From assembly GCA_009937525.1 (NCBI GenBank), contig JAACFE010000007.1, positions 1-50,208 on the forward strand: DNA of 50,208 nt. The letters run 5' to 3'. Shown piece by piece: positions 25,817 to 34,509 of the stretch (position 1 is the stretch's first letter; each line of letters begins with the position of its first letter). Under the pieces are notes generated by a model. The model worked only from the letters and a program-made list of their open reading frames with translations, was not told the origin of the DNA and did not search any database. The position numbers and the translations under genes were made by a program. Source of the stretch: Gammaproteobacteria bacterium (GTDB lineage: Bacteria > Pseudomonadota > Gammaproteobacteria > Steroidobacterales > Woeseiaceae).

Positions 25817-26757
25817 CCTGCGCCGCCAAACCAGCGAACCGTGTGAAAGAAGATCGGCGCAACGAATATCATGCTGTCAACGCGGTCGAGTATTCCGCCG
25901 TGACCCTGGATCGTCGTTCCCATGTCCTTGATGCCGATGTCCCGCTTGATGTAGCTGATCACCAGATCGCCGAGCTGGCCACCGATGCCGACGATGAGGC
26001 CGGTGAGGACGAGCAACGCCGGGCTGAAGTGCGGAAACGAAAACCACAGCAGCCACGGCAGCACCAGCGAGACGGCAATTGCGCCGACCGAGCCGGCAAG
26101 CGTCTTGTTGGGGCTGATTCGTTCCCTGAGCTTGCGTCTGCCGAAGATCCTGCCGAAGGTGTATGCGGCCACGTCGTTGACCTCGACCGCGAACACGAGG
26201 AAGAGCAGGTAGCCATAGGCATTGCCCGTGTTCGCGAGAAAGCCGAGATGCATGAACATCCAGCCGAAGTAGATGAAACCGAGTATGGTCAGAGCGACCT
26301 TCTGTAATTCACCGCTGGCGTGGTTGCGAAGGATGGGCACCAGCAGGATCAGCGCGATGACGAACACGGGCGACGCCATGAAGAACCCGTACCAACCGGG
26401 ACTGCCGAGGCGCGGGTCGGTCACGAGAGACACCGCGCCCAGCGCGAAAATCGCGAGATACACGATGCCCGTCATCCACCAGTCCTCGTGCAGCCCGGTT
26501 GCGCGCGCAAATTCCTTGAAACCGATGGCAGCGAGCAGCGTGACGCCGAGAATCGTCGCCTCCCGGCCGAGGAAGAGCGTGCCCAGCACGATCGGAATCA
26601 TCACGAGCCAGCCGCGGTAAGTGCGCAGCGGCGATGCGACGTTTCTGCCAACCAGGTGCAGCGCGCCGAGCACGACACCGGCGCACGCCAGCAGGCCGCC
26701 GACGATCACGAGGTAGCGGAGGAATATCGGGCTGTTGAATGCGAGCTCGATGGACAC
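25813..26757 (-). CDS. cdsA: Phosphatidate cytidylyltransferase
   Basis: A 314-residue inner-membrane protein with about eight helices. It makes CDP-diacylglycerol from phosphatidate and CTP. The C-terminal family signature is intact: RISPNKTLAGSVG, then KRDIGIKDMG and GILDRVDSMIF with the metal-binding aspartates. It starts at GTG 26757, 4 bp after the SMR gene; a longer upstream reading lies in that gene. Overlaps the next gene as ATGA. It may be a second copy dedicated to this cassette; the housekeeping copy usually lies near frr/dxr. Confidence 0.92.
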   Translation of the reverse strand: MSIELAFNSPIFLRYLVIVGGLLACAGVVLGALHLVGRNVASPLRTYRGWLVMIPIVLGTLFLGREATILGVTLLAAIGFKEFARATGLHEDWWMTGIVYLAIFALGAVSLVTDPRLGSPGWYGFFMASPVFVIALILLVPILRNHASGELQKVALTILGFIYFGWMFMHLGFLANTGNAYGYLLFLVFAVEVNDVAAYTFGRIFGRRKLRERISPNKTLAGSVGAIAVSLVLPWLLWFSFPHFSPALLVLTGLIVGIGGQLGDLVISYIKRDIGIKDMGTTIQGHGGILDRVDSMIFVAPIFFHTVRWFGGAG

Positions 26758-26761
26758 GTCG

Positions 26762-27109
26762 CTACTTCCCCATGAGGAACATGCCGATGACCAGCATGCC
26801 CATGCCGGCGACGTTGACGGGCCGGATGGGAATCGACTGGAACGCGAATGCCAGGACAGCGGCCCAGATGAACGTCGACGCATAGATGGGGTAGAGCACG
26901 GTCAGCGCTCCACCTTTCCTGAAGGCTGCCACGAACAGGGTCATGACCGCGATATAACAGGCCACTCCTGCGAGCAGGCGCCAGTTGAGCAGGTAGCTCG
27001 ACAGGCTGCCGCCGGCCAGATCGGCGCCGGTCTTGTACAGGTACTGACCGAGCGCGCCGAGAAACGCGGCCACGACAAAAAAGATGATGGAAATAGCGGG
27101 AGTCGTCAT
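26762..27109 (-). CDS. Small multidrug-resistance/EamA-like membrane protein
   Basis: A 115-residue protein with four helices, the size of one SMR or ArnE/ArnF-type half-transporter. Seen: AAFLGALGQYLYKTGADL at the N-terminus, lacking an obvious conserved membrane-embedded Glu as in EmrE. It is the first gene of the phospholipid cassette. A lipid or lipid-precursor flippase subunit is a reasonable guess; drug export is less likely given the context. Confidence 0.75.
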   Translation of the reverse strand: MTTPAISIIFFVVAAFLGALGQYLYKTGADLAGGSLSSYLLNWRLLAGVACYIAVMTLFVAAFRKGGALTVLYPIYASTFIWAAVLAFAFQSIPIRPVNVAGMGMLVIGMFLMGK

Positions 27110-27237
27110 CGCCTGGGGCCCCTTCGACCACTGGCCGTTGCAAGTTCTTGATTCTTATTCTGGTTACCGCGATCGACGACGGCATGATGGAACCCGGATG
27201 AATTCCGGATGTATGCCTGTGGGGTGGTCTGCGGCGC

Positions 27238-28617
27238 CTAGTAGCCTTGCTGGCGCTGCGAATCGTCGTGCATGCGGGTGAGGAACGAACGGATCGCGGG
27301 CACTGCTTCCTGGCGAGTCATCAGCTTCTGCTGCTCCAGGATCTTCGCCATGTCCTCGATGGACCGCTTCCCGTCAATCAGCGACATGATGAATGAATAG
27401 ATCTGCGTCGTCATGGCCTGTGTGCGGAAAGACTGCGTCAGCGGCACCGCCTCCTTGCCCGTGACGAGCCAGTCCGGCAATGCCTTGTGTCGCGGCACCT
27501 GCAAGGCATCGCGTTCCTTGTAGGCGCAAAAGGAAAACACGCGCTCCTGCCTGCCGTGACGGCTGGCCGGCGAGCACATATACGGGATGGTCGCCTGCGA
27601 CACGTAGGGATCCGAGAAACCGGACTCCGCGATGATCGCCTTGGTTTCTTCCGGGCTGTAATGTCGTGCCCGGCCCGGATCCGCAAACGCCAGCGAGCCG
27701 AAGTTGACCCAGCGGCCGTTGTCTTTGAGCAGGCGATTGACGCGCGCCGCGAACACGGGCAGGTCTTCGGTGACGATGTCGATGAGCCAGGGCGTCACGA
27801 CGGTGTCGAACGAGCAGGCGGCAAACGGTGCGCGCAGTGCATCGCCGAGCACCAGGTGGAAGTCCTCTCCGGCGGGCTCCGGCGCCGACAGTTTACGCAG
27901 GACGGCGTCGTCTTCGAGCGACTTCGGTGCGATGGGAAACTCGTACAAGGACAGGCGATCGCCTTTCGCCATTCTGTCGGCCACGAGCATCAACATCGGG
28001 TTGAAGTCCATGGCGATGAGCCGTGAACAGTCGAGTTCCTTGTGAATGTCGTAGGCGAGGCGGCCCGCGCCCGCGCCGAGTACCAGCACATCGCCCAGCT
28101 CCGCGTGATCGTGGAGTACCGAACGAATCTGCTTGAGTGACGCCTCGTTCTCCTCCTCGCCCCATGCCCAGTCGCGGTGGATATTCGCATAATAGGTATT
28201 CAGGCCCTGGTCGGCTGGTGGCCGGGTCCTGAGTGCCAGGTAGGACTCGTAACTGCCGCTGTGCGACTGCACGTCGACGGGCCGCAGTAGTTTCTGCAGC
28301 GCACGGCGATGCTGCTCGACCGATTTTCTGTATCGTTCGACGCGCCGGCGGGTCAGCGCGCGAAGCTCCTTGTCCTTCAGCTCGACCTCGAGTCCTGCGA
28401 TCTCGTGGCCGAGCTGTTGCAACGCGAACTGCAGTCGGTTACGCCATTCGCCGAGGCTCGCATCCGGGTCCGCAAACATCCACGGAATGCCCTCGATGTC
28501 GGGGAATTCGATCTTGCAGGCGTCGCAGCCGAACCTGCCGGTGTCATCAAAGGATAGCGGCGTCTTGTCGCAGCGCGGACACGCAAGATAGCTCTGCAAT
28601 TGCTTCAGCTCACCCAT
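27238..28617 (-). CDS. Zinc-ribbon SAM-dependent methyltransferase (N2227/carnosine methyltransferase-like)
   Basis: A 459-residue cytoplasmic protein. The N-terminal Trm112-like zinc ribbon (Cys13, Cys16, Cys31, Cys34) leads to a charged helical stretch (70-115). A class I methyltransferase core follows, with the SAM motif LGAGAGRLAYD (180-190) and LVLGDALRAPF. FNPMLMLVADRM and GRWVNFGSL resemble the N2227 (carnosine N-methyltransferase) family. The last 60 residues (IDGKRSIEDMAKILEQQ) form a small winged-helix-like domain. Substrate unknown. Separated from the phospholipid cassette by 128 bp. Confidence 0.8.
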   Translation of the reverse strand: MGELKQLQSYLACPRCDKTPLSFDDTGRFGCDACKIEFPDIEGIPWMFADPDASLGEWRNRLQFALQQLGHEIAGLEVELKDKELRALTRRRVERYRKSVEQHRRALQKLLRPVDVQSHSGSYESYLALRTRPPADQGLNTYYANIHRDWAWGEEENEASLKQIRSVLHDHAELGDVLVLGAGAGRLAYDIHKELDCSRLIAMDFNPMLMLVADRMAKGDRLSLYEFPIAPKSLEDDAVLRKLSAPEPAGEDFHLVLGDALRAPFAACSFDTVVTPWLIDIVTEDLPVFAARVNRLLKDNGRWVNFGSLAFADPGRARHYSPEETKAIIAESGFSDPYVSQATIPYMCSPASRHGRQERVFSFCAYKERDALQVPRHKALPDWLVTGKEAVPLTQSFRTQAMTTQIYSFIMSLIDGKRSIEDMAKILEQQKLMTRQEAVPAIRSFLTRMHDDSQRQQGY

Positions 28618-28755
28618 GCGCCGCTTTATAGCACGCCCCCGCGCACACTGCCGGACGCGGTTCTCACTTGATTCAACACGGCTCCCCGGCAGGCATTCCT
28701 CCCGGTCATCGCCGCTCCGTGCGGGGGAGGGCTCCGGCGATGCCTCTGAGAATTC
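28618..28755. other. Gene-free stretch before the repeats
   Basis: The interval 28618-29115 (498 bp) has no convincing gene. This first part shows no repeat or hairpin and presumably holds the promoter of the methyltransferase gene on the minus strand. The remainder consists of the repeat block (28756-28950), 78 unremarkable bases and the terminator at 29029-29063. Confidence 0.6.
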
Positions 28756-28950
28756 AGGAGCGGTTCTCGAACCGCGATCGCGCGCCGAGGCGCGCTCCTA
28801 CAGTCGAAAAACGCCCCGATCGCCTGTCGGTCAACGCGCAGAGACTGACAGGCGGGCTGCCGGCGATGTTTTTCGAGGCCGTAGGAGCGGTTCTTGAACC
28901 GCGATCGCGCGCCGAGGCGCGCTCCTACAGAAAGACGCCCCGATCGCCTG
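28756..28950. repeat. Tandem pair of REP-like composite palindromes
   Basis: Two direct copies, starting at about 28756 and 28881. Each reads GTAGGAGCGGTTC...GAACCGC, then a GCGCGCC-GAG-GCGCGC stem, then GCTCCTACAG, so the outer GTAGGAGC/GCTCCTAC arms enclose two inner hairpins. The flank CGCCCCGATCGCCTGTC is repeated too (from about 28812 and 28936), which shows duplication of a unit of about 125 bp. The first copy lacks the leading GT. Same family as 22860-22926 and 41146-41212. Confidence 0.9.
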
Positions 28951-29028
28951 TCACCTCGCCAGGACAGTTGGCGATGACCGGGAGGAATCGGCGATGGCCG
29001 CGCTGCGCGTTGCGGGAAACCGGGAGAT

Positions 29029-29063
29029 AAAAAACGGCCGGTCGGGGGGTACCGACCGGCCGT
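29029..29063 (-). terminator. Intrinsic terminator of the DUF1501 operon
   Basis: A perfect 12-bp inverted repeat (ACGGCCGGTCGG with CCGACCGGCCGT, loop of 6) is followed on the minus strand by six T residues (AAAAAA at 29029-29034 on the plus strand). It lies about 50 bp beyond the DUF1501 stop and is the strongest terminator in the window. Confidence 0.95.
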
Positions 29064-29115
29064 AGGAGGTGCCGGGGCTGCCGGGGAGCAGCCGCACGGC
29101 GGTACAGCCGCAAGG

Positions 29116-30741
29116 CTATACGGGGTTGGCAATCGTTCCGTTTACGATCGGTGTGAACGCGGTGAGGCTGTCCTGCATCGCGGCATTGCCGAGGCCGTGG
29201 TTCGGGAACAGGCTGGCAAATTGCCCCTGTTCGCCATGCAGCGCCATGTAGTTGAGGATCACCGTGTTCACGAGCAGGTTGACGTTGTTCGCCGCGGGCG
29301 TCGCCGCGCGCTGCACGGCGCCGTCGGCGCTCATGTAGCCGATCTGCTGGTGCAGCGCCTGCTCCTCGGGCGTCGCGCCGAGCAACGTCGCTCGTCCGCC
29401 GGGGTTGTACACCAGGAAGAAGGAGCCGGCCGTCGACGAGTTGTCGCTCGTCCACTCGCCCTTGCCGCGGCCCTCGACCGTATTGTCGATCGCGCCGTTG
29501 GACGACAAGGAACCGTCGCTGAATACGTACAGCATGAGCGGGGTGCCGAGCCGAGCTGCATACTCGAGGCATGCGCCCATGCAGCGTCCGGCGCGGAAGT
29601 CCTTGACCTCGCCCTCGGCGCGGCGGCCGCCATGGTAGTCGTAACCGCCCATCTCGATCGTGCCGGCGCCGGCATAGCCGTTCATCACCAGCTTCATGAT
29701 CGCTGCCGTCTTCTGGAACTCGCGGGCATCCCGATCGCCGGCGTTGAACTCGGCGTCCGTGAAGATGCCGGTCGGGCCGACGATCTCCGGGTCGAGGCTG
29801 GGATCGACCGGAACGCCGGCAAAGCGATCGGCGATATCGGCCGATTTCAGGTAGCCGCATTCGACGAGCCGCTTCATGGCTGCGTCTTCCGTCGGCGCCA
29901 GCATCGTATCGACTGCCGGGTTGCCCAGCTTGGTCCCGGAGACGCGGAAGATGGACTCCATGACAGCCGTCGCATCCCGCGGACTGAGGATCGCGGCCAG
30001 GTCGCCGGTATCCACCAGGTTCACGACGTCCGAAGGACGGTCGACCTTCGTCGGGCGCAGTTCCGGATCGTAGAGCATCGCAGGCAGCATGGAATTGCCG
30101 CCCGAGTCCGTGTTCTCGGAACCGGCGAGCTGGAGGATCGAGCCGTTGGCCCCGGCACGGGCAATACCGTACATCGGATTGTGCGGGTTATTGCCGGTGT
30201 CGTTGTCCGAGCGGGCGGGGATGACGGCGCCGTTGATGTTTGCTTCCGTCCCCGGGGTCAGGCTCGCCAGGATGCCGCGACGGAACGCGGAATCGAGGTG
30301 AAAGCCGAGGCCCAGGTCGAAGTTCGCATAGTCCTGCTGCGTGACGGGATCCACGAGCCCGGGGATCATATCGCCCGGCAGACCCTGCCGTTCGTAGCCG
30401 CCCGTGCCGAGGAAGTCCCGCTGGCCGGCTTCCTGGCCGATCAATACGTTGGAACCGGCGATATTTGCGCCGCCAGCGAGATCGAAGCAGATGAAAGGGA
30501 TCTTGCCTGCACCCGCTGTTGCGATGCCGCAGCTCGCCAGCTGGCTGTCCAGGTCTCCGGACAGCGCGGCCCTGGCCAGGCGCGGGTTGGCCGCTACTGC
30601 ACTCAGGATTCCGCCGCCGACCGCATAAGCGGCACCGGTTCTGAAGCCCTGTGCGACAAACTGACGTCGCGTGACAGGACGTGGATGATCTCCATGCATC
30701 AGAGGAGCATCAAAGTCTCTTGCATTGCGTTTCTTAGCCAT
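29116..30741 (-). CDS. Tat-exported DUF1501-like protein
   Basis: A 541-residue protein. Twin arginines (Arg25-Arg26 in VTRRQFVAQG) followed by a weakly hydrophobic Ala/Gly stretch mark a Tat signal, so it is exported folded. The core resembles DUF1501, which is related to the alkaline-phosphatase/sulfatase fold: PFICFDLAGGANIAGSNVLIG, NPMYGIARAG, GGYDYHGG, YVFSDGSLSSNGA. Family members are commonly encoded beside cytochrome-like c genes. It is the last gene of the minus-strand operon (30-bp gap from the LamG gene), before the strong terminator. Function unknown. Confidence 0.82.
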   Translation of the reverse strand: MAKKRNARDFDAPLMHGDHPRPVTRRQFVAQGFRTGAAYAVGGGILSAVAANPRLARAALSGDLDSQLASCGIATAGAGKIPFICFDLAGGANIAGSNVLIGQEAGQRDFLGTGGYERQGLPGDMIPGLVDPVTQQDYANFDLGLGFHLDSAFRRGILASLTPGTEANINGAVIPARSDNDTGNNPHNPMYGIARAGANGSILQLAGSENTDSGGNSMLPAMLYDPELRPTKVDRPSDVVNLVDTGDLAAILSPRDATAVMESIFRVSGTKLGNPAVDTMLAPTEDAAMKRLVECGYLKSADIADRFAGVPVDPSLDPEIVGPTGIFTDAEFNAGDRDAREFQKTAAIMKLVMNGYAGAGTIEMGGYDYHGGRRAEGEVKDFRAGRCMGACLEYAARLGTPLMLYVFSDGSLSSNGAIDNTVEGRGKGEWTSDNSSTAGSFFLVYNPGGRATLLGATPEEQALHQQIGYMSADGAVQRAATPAANNVNLLVNTVILNYMALHGEQGQFASLFPNHGLGNAAMQDSLTAFTPIVNGTIANPV

Positions 30742-30771
30742 TGCTGTGTTCCTTGTCAGTCCTGTCTGTAC

Positions 30772-33285
30772 TTACTGAACCAGTGTTACTGCGTTACCGA
30801 GCATCGCTGCGCAGACGCCCTTGCCGATGGAGCGCGTATCGCTGCCTCCGGCGATGAGTCGGTCAACGAGGTTGTCGGGACGGTTGCCCGCAGCCTGGAA
30901 TGAGGCGAGTTCCTCGTAGACGTTCGCGCGTAGCGGCTGCGTGCCGATGTTCGTGCCCATGATGCGGTCGATCAGCGGATTCACGAAGCTATCGCGGTTG
31001 GTGCTGAACTCGCTGCCGTTGTTCCAGTTGAAGCCCGGGAACAGCGTGGCGAGATTCGCCCCCGGACTGCCTGGACTGCCGATCATCGCGTCGCAATACT
31101 GGATCGCGAGCTGCGCGATCGCGACCTGGTGCGACGACAGGAAGGTATTGAGGCTCTCCACCGCGGGCAGCGATTGCCTCAGTTCCTGGTAGGTAATGTC
31201 GACCGCGGGCGTCGTCGGATCGACCAGCGTCACCTCGGAATAGGTCGCGTTGATCTCGTCGAAGGTACGCAGGCCGATATGCGAGGACGGCGGGAGATCC
31301 GCCTCGGTAATCACCAGCGTCGGGTCAGCCGGCCGGCTGAAGCTGTTGCTGGCCAGTACGTCGAAGGTCAGGAAGAACTCGTCGTCCTCCGGTCCTTTCT
31401 CGAGCGGCAGCACTGCGCCCAGCGTCGACAGCGGCTGGCCGAGTTCGCCGAACTGTGAGGCACTCAGTGTCTCGACCAGCGTTGCATAGGTCTGGCCGAC
31501 CGGCGCTTCCATGCCGTTCATCGCGATGCGCACGCCCTCAATCGGAATGCCTTCCGGCGCCGAACCGTCGAGCGTTATGAAATGCGGCCGGTCGAACAGG
31601 TACGCATAGGTGTCGTACTGCGCCGCCTCGAACAGAATGTACGAGGATTGCGGCGCCGCTGCGATGTTCTCGGAGATGTCGAACAGCAGGAAGAAGCGTT
31701 CGCCAACACCGGCATCGAAGTTCTGTGTAACCTGCTCCTGCGTCATCGCGCGGCGATGGACTGCCGCGAGGCGAATCGTACCCTGCCACAGACCGCCGCC
31801 CGATGCTTCGTTGCCGAGCACCAGCGCGAACTCGCGCTGCCAGTCGATCAGCGTACCGCCCGGAACCAGGTCGGTCTGCGAGACCAGGCTGCCGTTGACG
31901 TAGATGCGGCGGCCGTTAATCGGGTCGTAGGTCGCAACCACGTGCTGCAATGTCGCCTGCAGGACCTCGTCCGCCGACGGCGTGGACAGTGCCGGATCGC
32001 CGTTGAGGCTGGTCTCGGTCGTGCGCAGCTGGAAGTTGTAGTCGTACAGCGTCTGCTGCAGCGTGAAGTTGCGCTGCGTCGTACCCGCCGAGTAGCTGAC
32101 GATACGCGCCTCTTCCTGCGTAACGTTCGCGGGAACCACCCATGCCTCGATCGAGAATTCGCCGGACTCCTGGATGATGTCGAAGAGTTTCGCCGATGCG
32201 GTCGTCGAGGCCTGCGCCTTGCCGTCCGTGATCGTGATACCCCAGCCGCCGAACCAGGTGACGCCACCGGAGAAATTGAGATCGATCGCCGGATCCACAC
32301 CACTGGTATCGTAGGCGATGGTTCCGCTGCCGGTCTTGAACTCCCACAGCGCGATCTGGGCATCCTCGTAACGGTTACCGCCGGAGGCCAGCGTCCCGTC
32401 GACGAGGCGCAGAGCTTTACTCGTGACGAGGTTCGGGTCGACCATCGTCAGCGTAATGCCGCCCGCGAATGTGGTTATCGCATCTTCCATGACCTGGGCA
32501 TCGGCGGCGCAATTGCCGGACCAGCAGTTGTGGAACTCGCTGCGCAGGCGAATGACCATGCGCGAGTTGGCCGGCGTGTCGAGATTTATCTTCGGTTTCG
32601 CGGCGTCGTAAGCGGCGACGACGTCCGGGTCCGCGAAGTACGGCTGTTGGGCGGTGGCCGATTCCGAGCTGTGGCAGCCGTTGCAGTTGGCGACCAGCAC
32701 GGGGTAGACCGTTGCCTCGAACGCCGCCGTGTCGGCCGGGAAATTCAGGCTGGCGCCCGGATCAGTCGACGGCGGTGGCGTCAGAATGATCTGGCGGCCG
32801 CCGCCACCGCTGCCGCCAACCCAGTTCTCGATCCAGGTTGTCATGATAGCGGCGCAGCTCGACGGATCTGCATTCCAGCAGTTGTGGCCACCGCCGACCT
32901 TTTCGACGAGGCGCGACAGTGCCGGCTGCGCGGTGTCTACGACGGGCAGCGCCTCGTCGTAAGCGAGGTTGACGTCGTCGTTTCTGACGAACATGGGCGT
33001 TTGGCCCACGACCTCGTTGTGGCAGGAACCGCAACGATCGGACGTCTTCGCATTCGCCCAGAATTCCTGCTGGAATGCCAGTACGTTGGCGTCGCGGGCA
33101 ACCGGACCGGTATAAGGCGCGCTGCCCGGGGGCGGCGCCTGCGTGAGCGGATTCTCGGTCGTCGCCGCGCCGCCGCCGCATGCGGCAAGCACGGCGCTGG
33201 CGAATACGCTGACGGCGGCTGCCCTGAGTACGCGCGTGTTCACAGCCAGGGCCGAAAAGGTAGCAATCATGTCTGCTGTCTTCAT
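30772..33285 (-). CDS. Diheme c-type cytochrome lipoprotein with LamG domain
   Basis: An 837-residue predicted lipoprotein; the signal ends in a LAAC lipobox with Gly at +2, which suits the outer membrane. Two tandem cytochrome modules follow. Module 1 has CGSCH (85-89) and HNCW (134-137); module 2 has CNGCH (201-205) and HNCW (252-255). A LamG/concanavalin-like domain (about 312-522) with FSIEAWVVPANV and YVNGSL comes next. The remaining C-terminal 300 residues contain no further heme motif. Likely an exposed electron carrier that also binds a glycan or surface. GGAGACAGGAC precedes the ATG. Middle gene of a three-gene operon (12-bp and 30-bp gaps). Confidence 0.85.
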   Translation of the reverse strand: MKTADMIATFSALAVNTRVLRAAAVSVFASAVLAACGGGAATTENPLTQAPPPGSAPYTGPVARDANVLAFQQEFWANAKTSDRCGSCHNEVVGQTPMFVRNDDVNLAYDEALPVVDTAQPALSRLVEKVGGGHNCWNADPSSCAAIMTTWIENWVGGSGGGGRQIILTPPPSTDPGASLNFPADTAAFEATVYPVLVANCNGCHSSESATAQQPYFADPDVVAAYDAAKPKINLDTPANSRMVIRLRSEFHNCWSGNCAADAQVMEDAITTFAGGITLTMVDPNLVTSKALRLVDGTLASGGNRYEDAQIALWEFKTGSGTIAYDTSGVDPAIDLNFSGGVTWFGGWGITITDGKAQASTTASAKLFDIIQESGEFSIEAWVVPANVTQEEARIVSYSAGTTQRNFTLQQTLYDYNFQLRTTETSLNGDPALSTPSADEVLQATLQHVVATYDPINGRRIYVNGSLVSQTDLVPGGTLIDWQREFALVLGNEASGGGLWQGTIRLAAVHRRAMTQEQVTQNFDAGVGERFFLLFDISENIAAAPQSSYILFEAAQYDTYAYLFDRPHFITLDGSAPEGIPIEGVRIAMNGMEAPVGQTYATLVETLSASQFGELGQPLSTLGAVLPLEKGPEDDEFFLTFDVLASNSFSRPADPTLVITEADLPPSSHIGLRTFDEINATYSEVTLVDPTTPAVDITYQELRQSLPAVESLNTFLSSHQVAIAQLAIQYCDAMIGSPGSPGANLATLFPGFNWNNGSEFSTNRDSFVNPLIDRIMGTNIGTQPLRANVYEELASFQAAGNRPDNLVDRLIAGGSDTRSIGKGVCAAMLGNAVTLVQ

Positions 33286-33297
33286 TGTCCTGTCTCC

Positions 33298-34509
33298 CTA
33301 CTGGCCCATGCAGTGAACGGCCGTGTCGGCGAACACCTGCTTCAAGCTGTAACCCGTCGAGCGGAACGTGCTGGTAATCGTGTCGACAGCGGAGCGATCC
33401 GCCGCGTTCTCCGGTTCGCGGAGACAAACGGTGCGGAAGACCTTCCTGACCTGGCAGGACGCGAACGCCTGGCTATTGCCCAGCTCCTCACCCAGCGACT
33501 TCGCGCCGCTGCCGCTGCCCGGAAGAGAGTTGTCGAAGCCAAGGTAGGCGTTCTGGCCCGCGCGCCAGCGGTTCTCCCAGGAGTCGTCGACCGTCCTGAA
33601 TCCCTGCGGGAAGTTGAGGTCGTTGTTGAAATACTTCGGTTGCACATTGTCCGGCGTGTATTCCATCGCGCCGGATTCCTCGTTGTAGTTGTAGTACGCG
33701 TAGGCACCGGCGAGGGTATCCATACCCGAGTGGCAGCCGATGCAGTTGTTGAGGAACAGACGGCTGTCGCCGCCCGGGCTGCGGCTCACATCCTGGCGAA
33801 TCCAGTCGGGCGGCAGCTTGGTGTCGAGCATCTGCTCCATGTCGTAGCACATGTGATTCAGCAAGGTGAAGCGGAACATGGCGCGGTTGGTGCCGGCCAC
33901 GAAGAAAGCTTCAGCCGCGGCGCGCGACGTCATGACGCCCGCCGTCGCGGAAGACGGGATGCCGAGGATCGACGATTGCGCAACCGGCACGAAATCGTTG
34001 ACGTTGCTCAGGTCCACGTTGTTGGTTTCGAGTTGCTCGAAATGATTGTTGTTGTTCGCCGCGGGAGCTGCCGCGACGATGCCGGAGCGGCCGACATAAG
34101 TCAGATCGGCCGAAAGCAGCGTGCTGAAATCGACGTCGTCACGGACCATACCGATGACCGTCGCTATGTAGTCGTTCATCGGAACGAATACAGACTGGTC
34201 ACGATTGGTCCACGGAGCAGCAAAGTTTTTCAGTGTCACGTTATAGAAGTACATGTTGTCCATCGCCGTGTAGGCCGCAGCAACCGGATCGCCGCCGGCG
34301 ATCTGGTTTTGCATGGTCTGCAGCACGGCATCGGTCGGCGGGACGCCGGCAAGCCGATCGTGAATGCGTTTCGCCTGCTCGCGTGGCCCGGCATACGCAG
34401 TGGCCATGAATCCCGCGAGCAGGACTCCGATGAGCGCTATCTGCCAGGGGCCGAACACTCGTCCAAGGCCGCCGGCAAACTTGTCTTTCGTGTATGTCGT
34501 GTTTTTCAT
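33298..34509 (-). CDS. Exported monoheme cytochrome-like protein
   Basis: A 403-residue exported protein with a signal peptide ending in ATAYA-GP. One heme-binding motif, CIGCH (256-260), follows FLNNC. A further conserved-looking cysteine pair occurs in FASCQVRKVFRTVCLREP, which resembles the C-terminal part of planctomycete-type cytochrome domains. The ATG at 34509 is preferred, with GAGCAG upstream; a GTG at 34524 is an alternative. First gene of the minus-strand operon. Expected to work with the LamG diheme protein and the DUF1501 protein; substrate unknown. Confidence 0.75.
   Translation of the reverse strand: MKNTTYTKDKFAGGLGRVFGPWQIALIGVLLAGFMATAYAGPREQAKRIHDRLAGVPPTDAVLQTMQNQIAGGDPVAAAYTAMDNMYFYNVTLKNFAAPWTNRDQSVFVPMNDYIATVIGMVRDDVDFSTLLSADLTYVGRSGIVAAAPAANNNNHFEQLETNNVDLSNVNDFVPVAQSSILGIPSSATAGVMTSRAAAEAFFVAGTNRAMFRFTLLNHMCYDMEQMLDTKLPPDWIRQDVSRSPGGDSRLFLNNCIGCHSGMDTLAGAYAYYNYNEESGAMEYTPDNVQPKYFNNDLNFPQGFRTVDDSWENRWRAGQNAYLGFDNSLPGSGSGAKSLGEELGNSQAFASCQVRKVFRTVCLREPENAADRSAVDTITSTFRSTGYSLKQVFADTAVHCMGQ

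Noticed and set aside
28756-28950. CRISPR array
   Set aside because: Only two copies, each a composite palindrome, with duplicated flanks and no unique spacers; fits REP-like elements.
29197-30903. Long plus-strand frame opposite the DUF1501 gene
   Set aside because: Mirror of a real gene with a Tat signal and terminator; low-complexity Arg/Gly/Val product.
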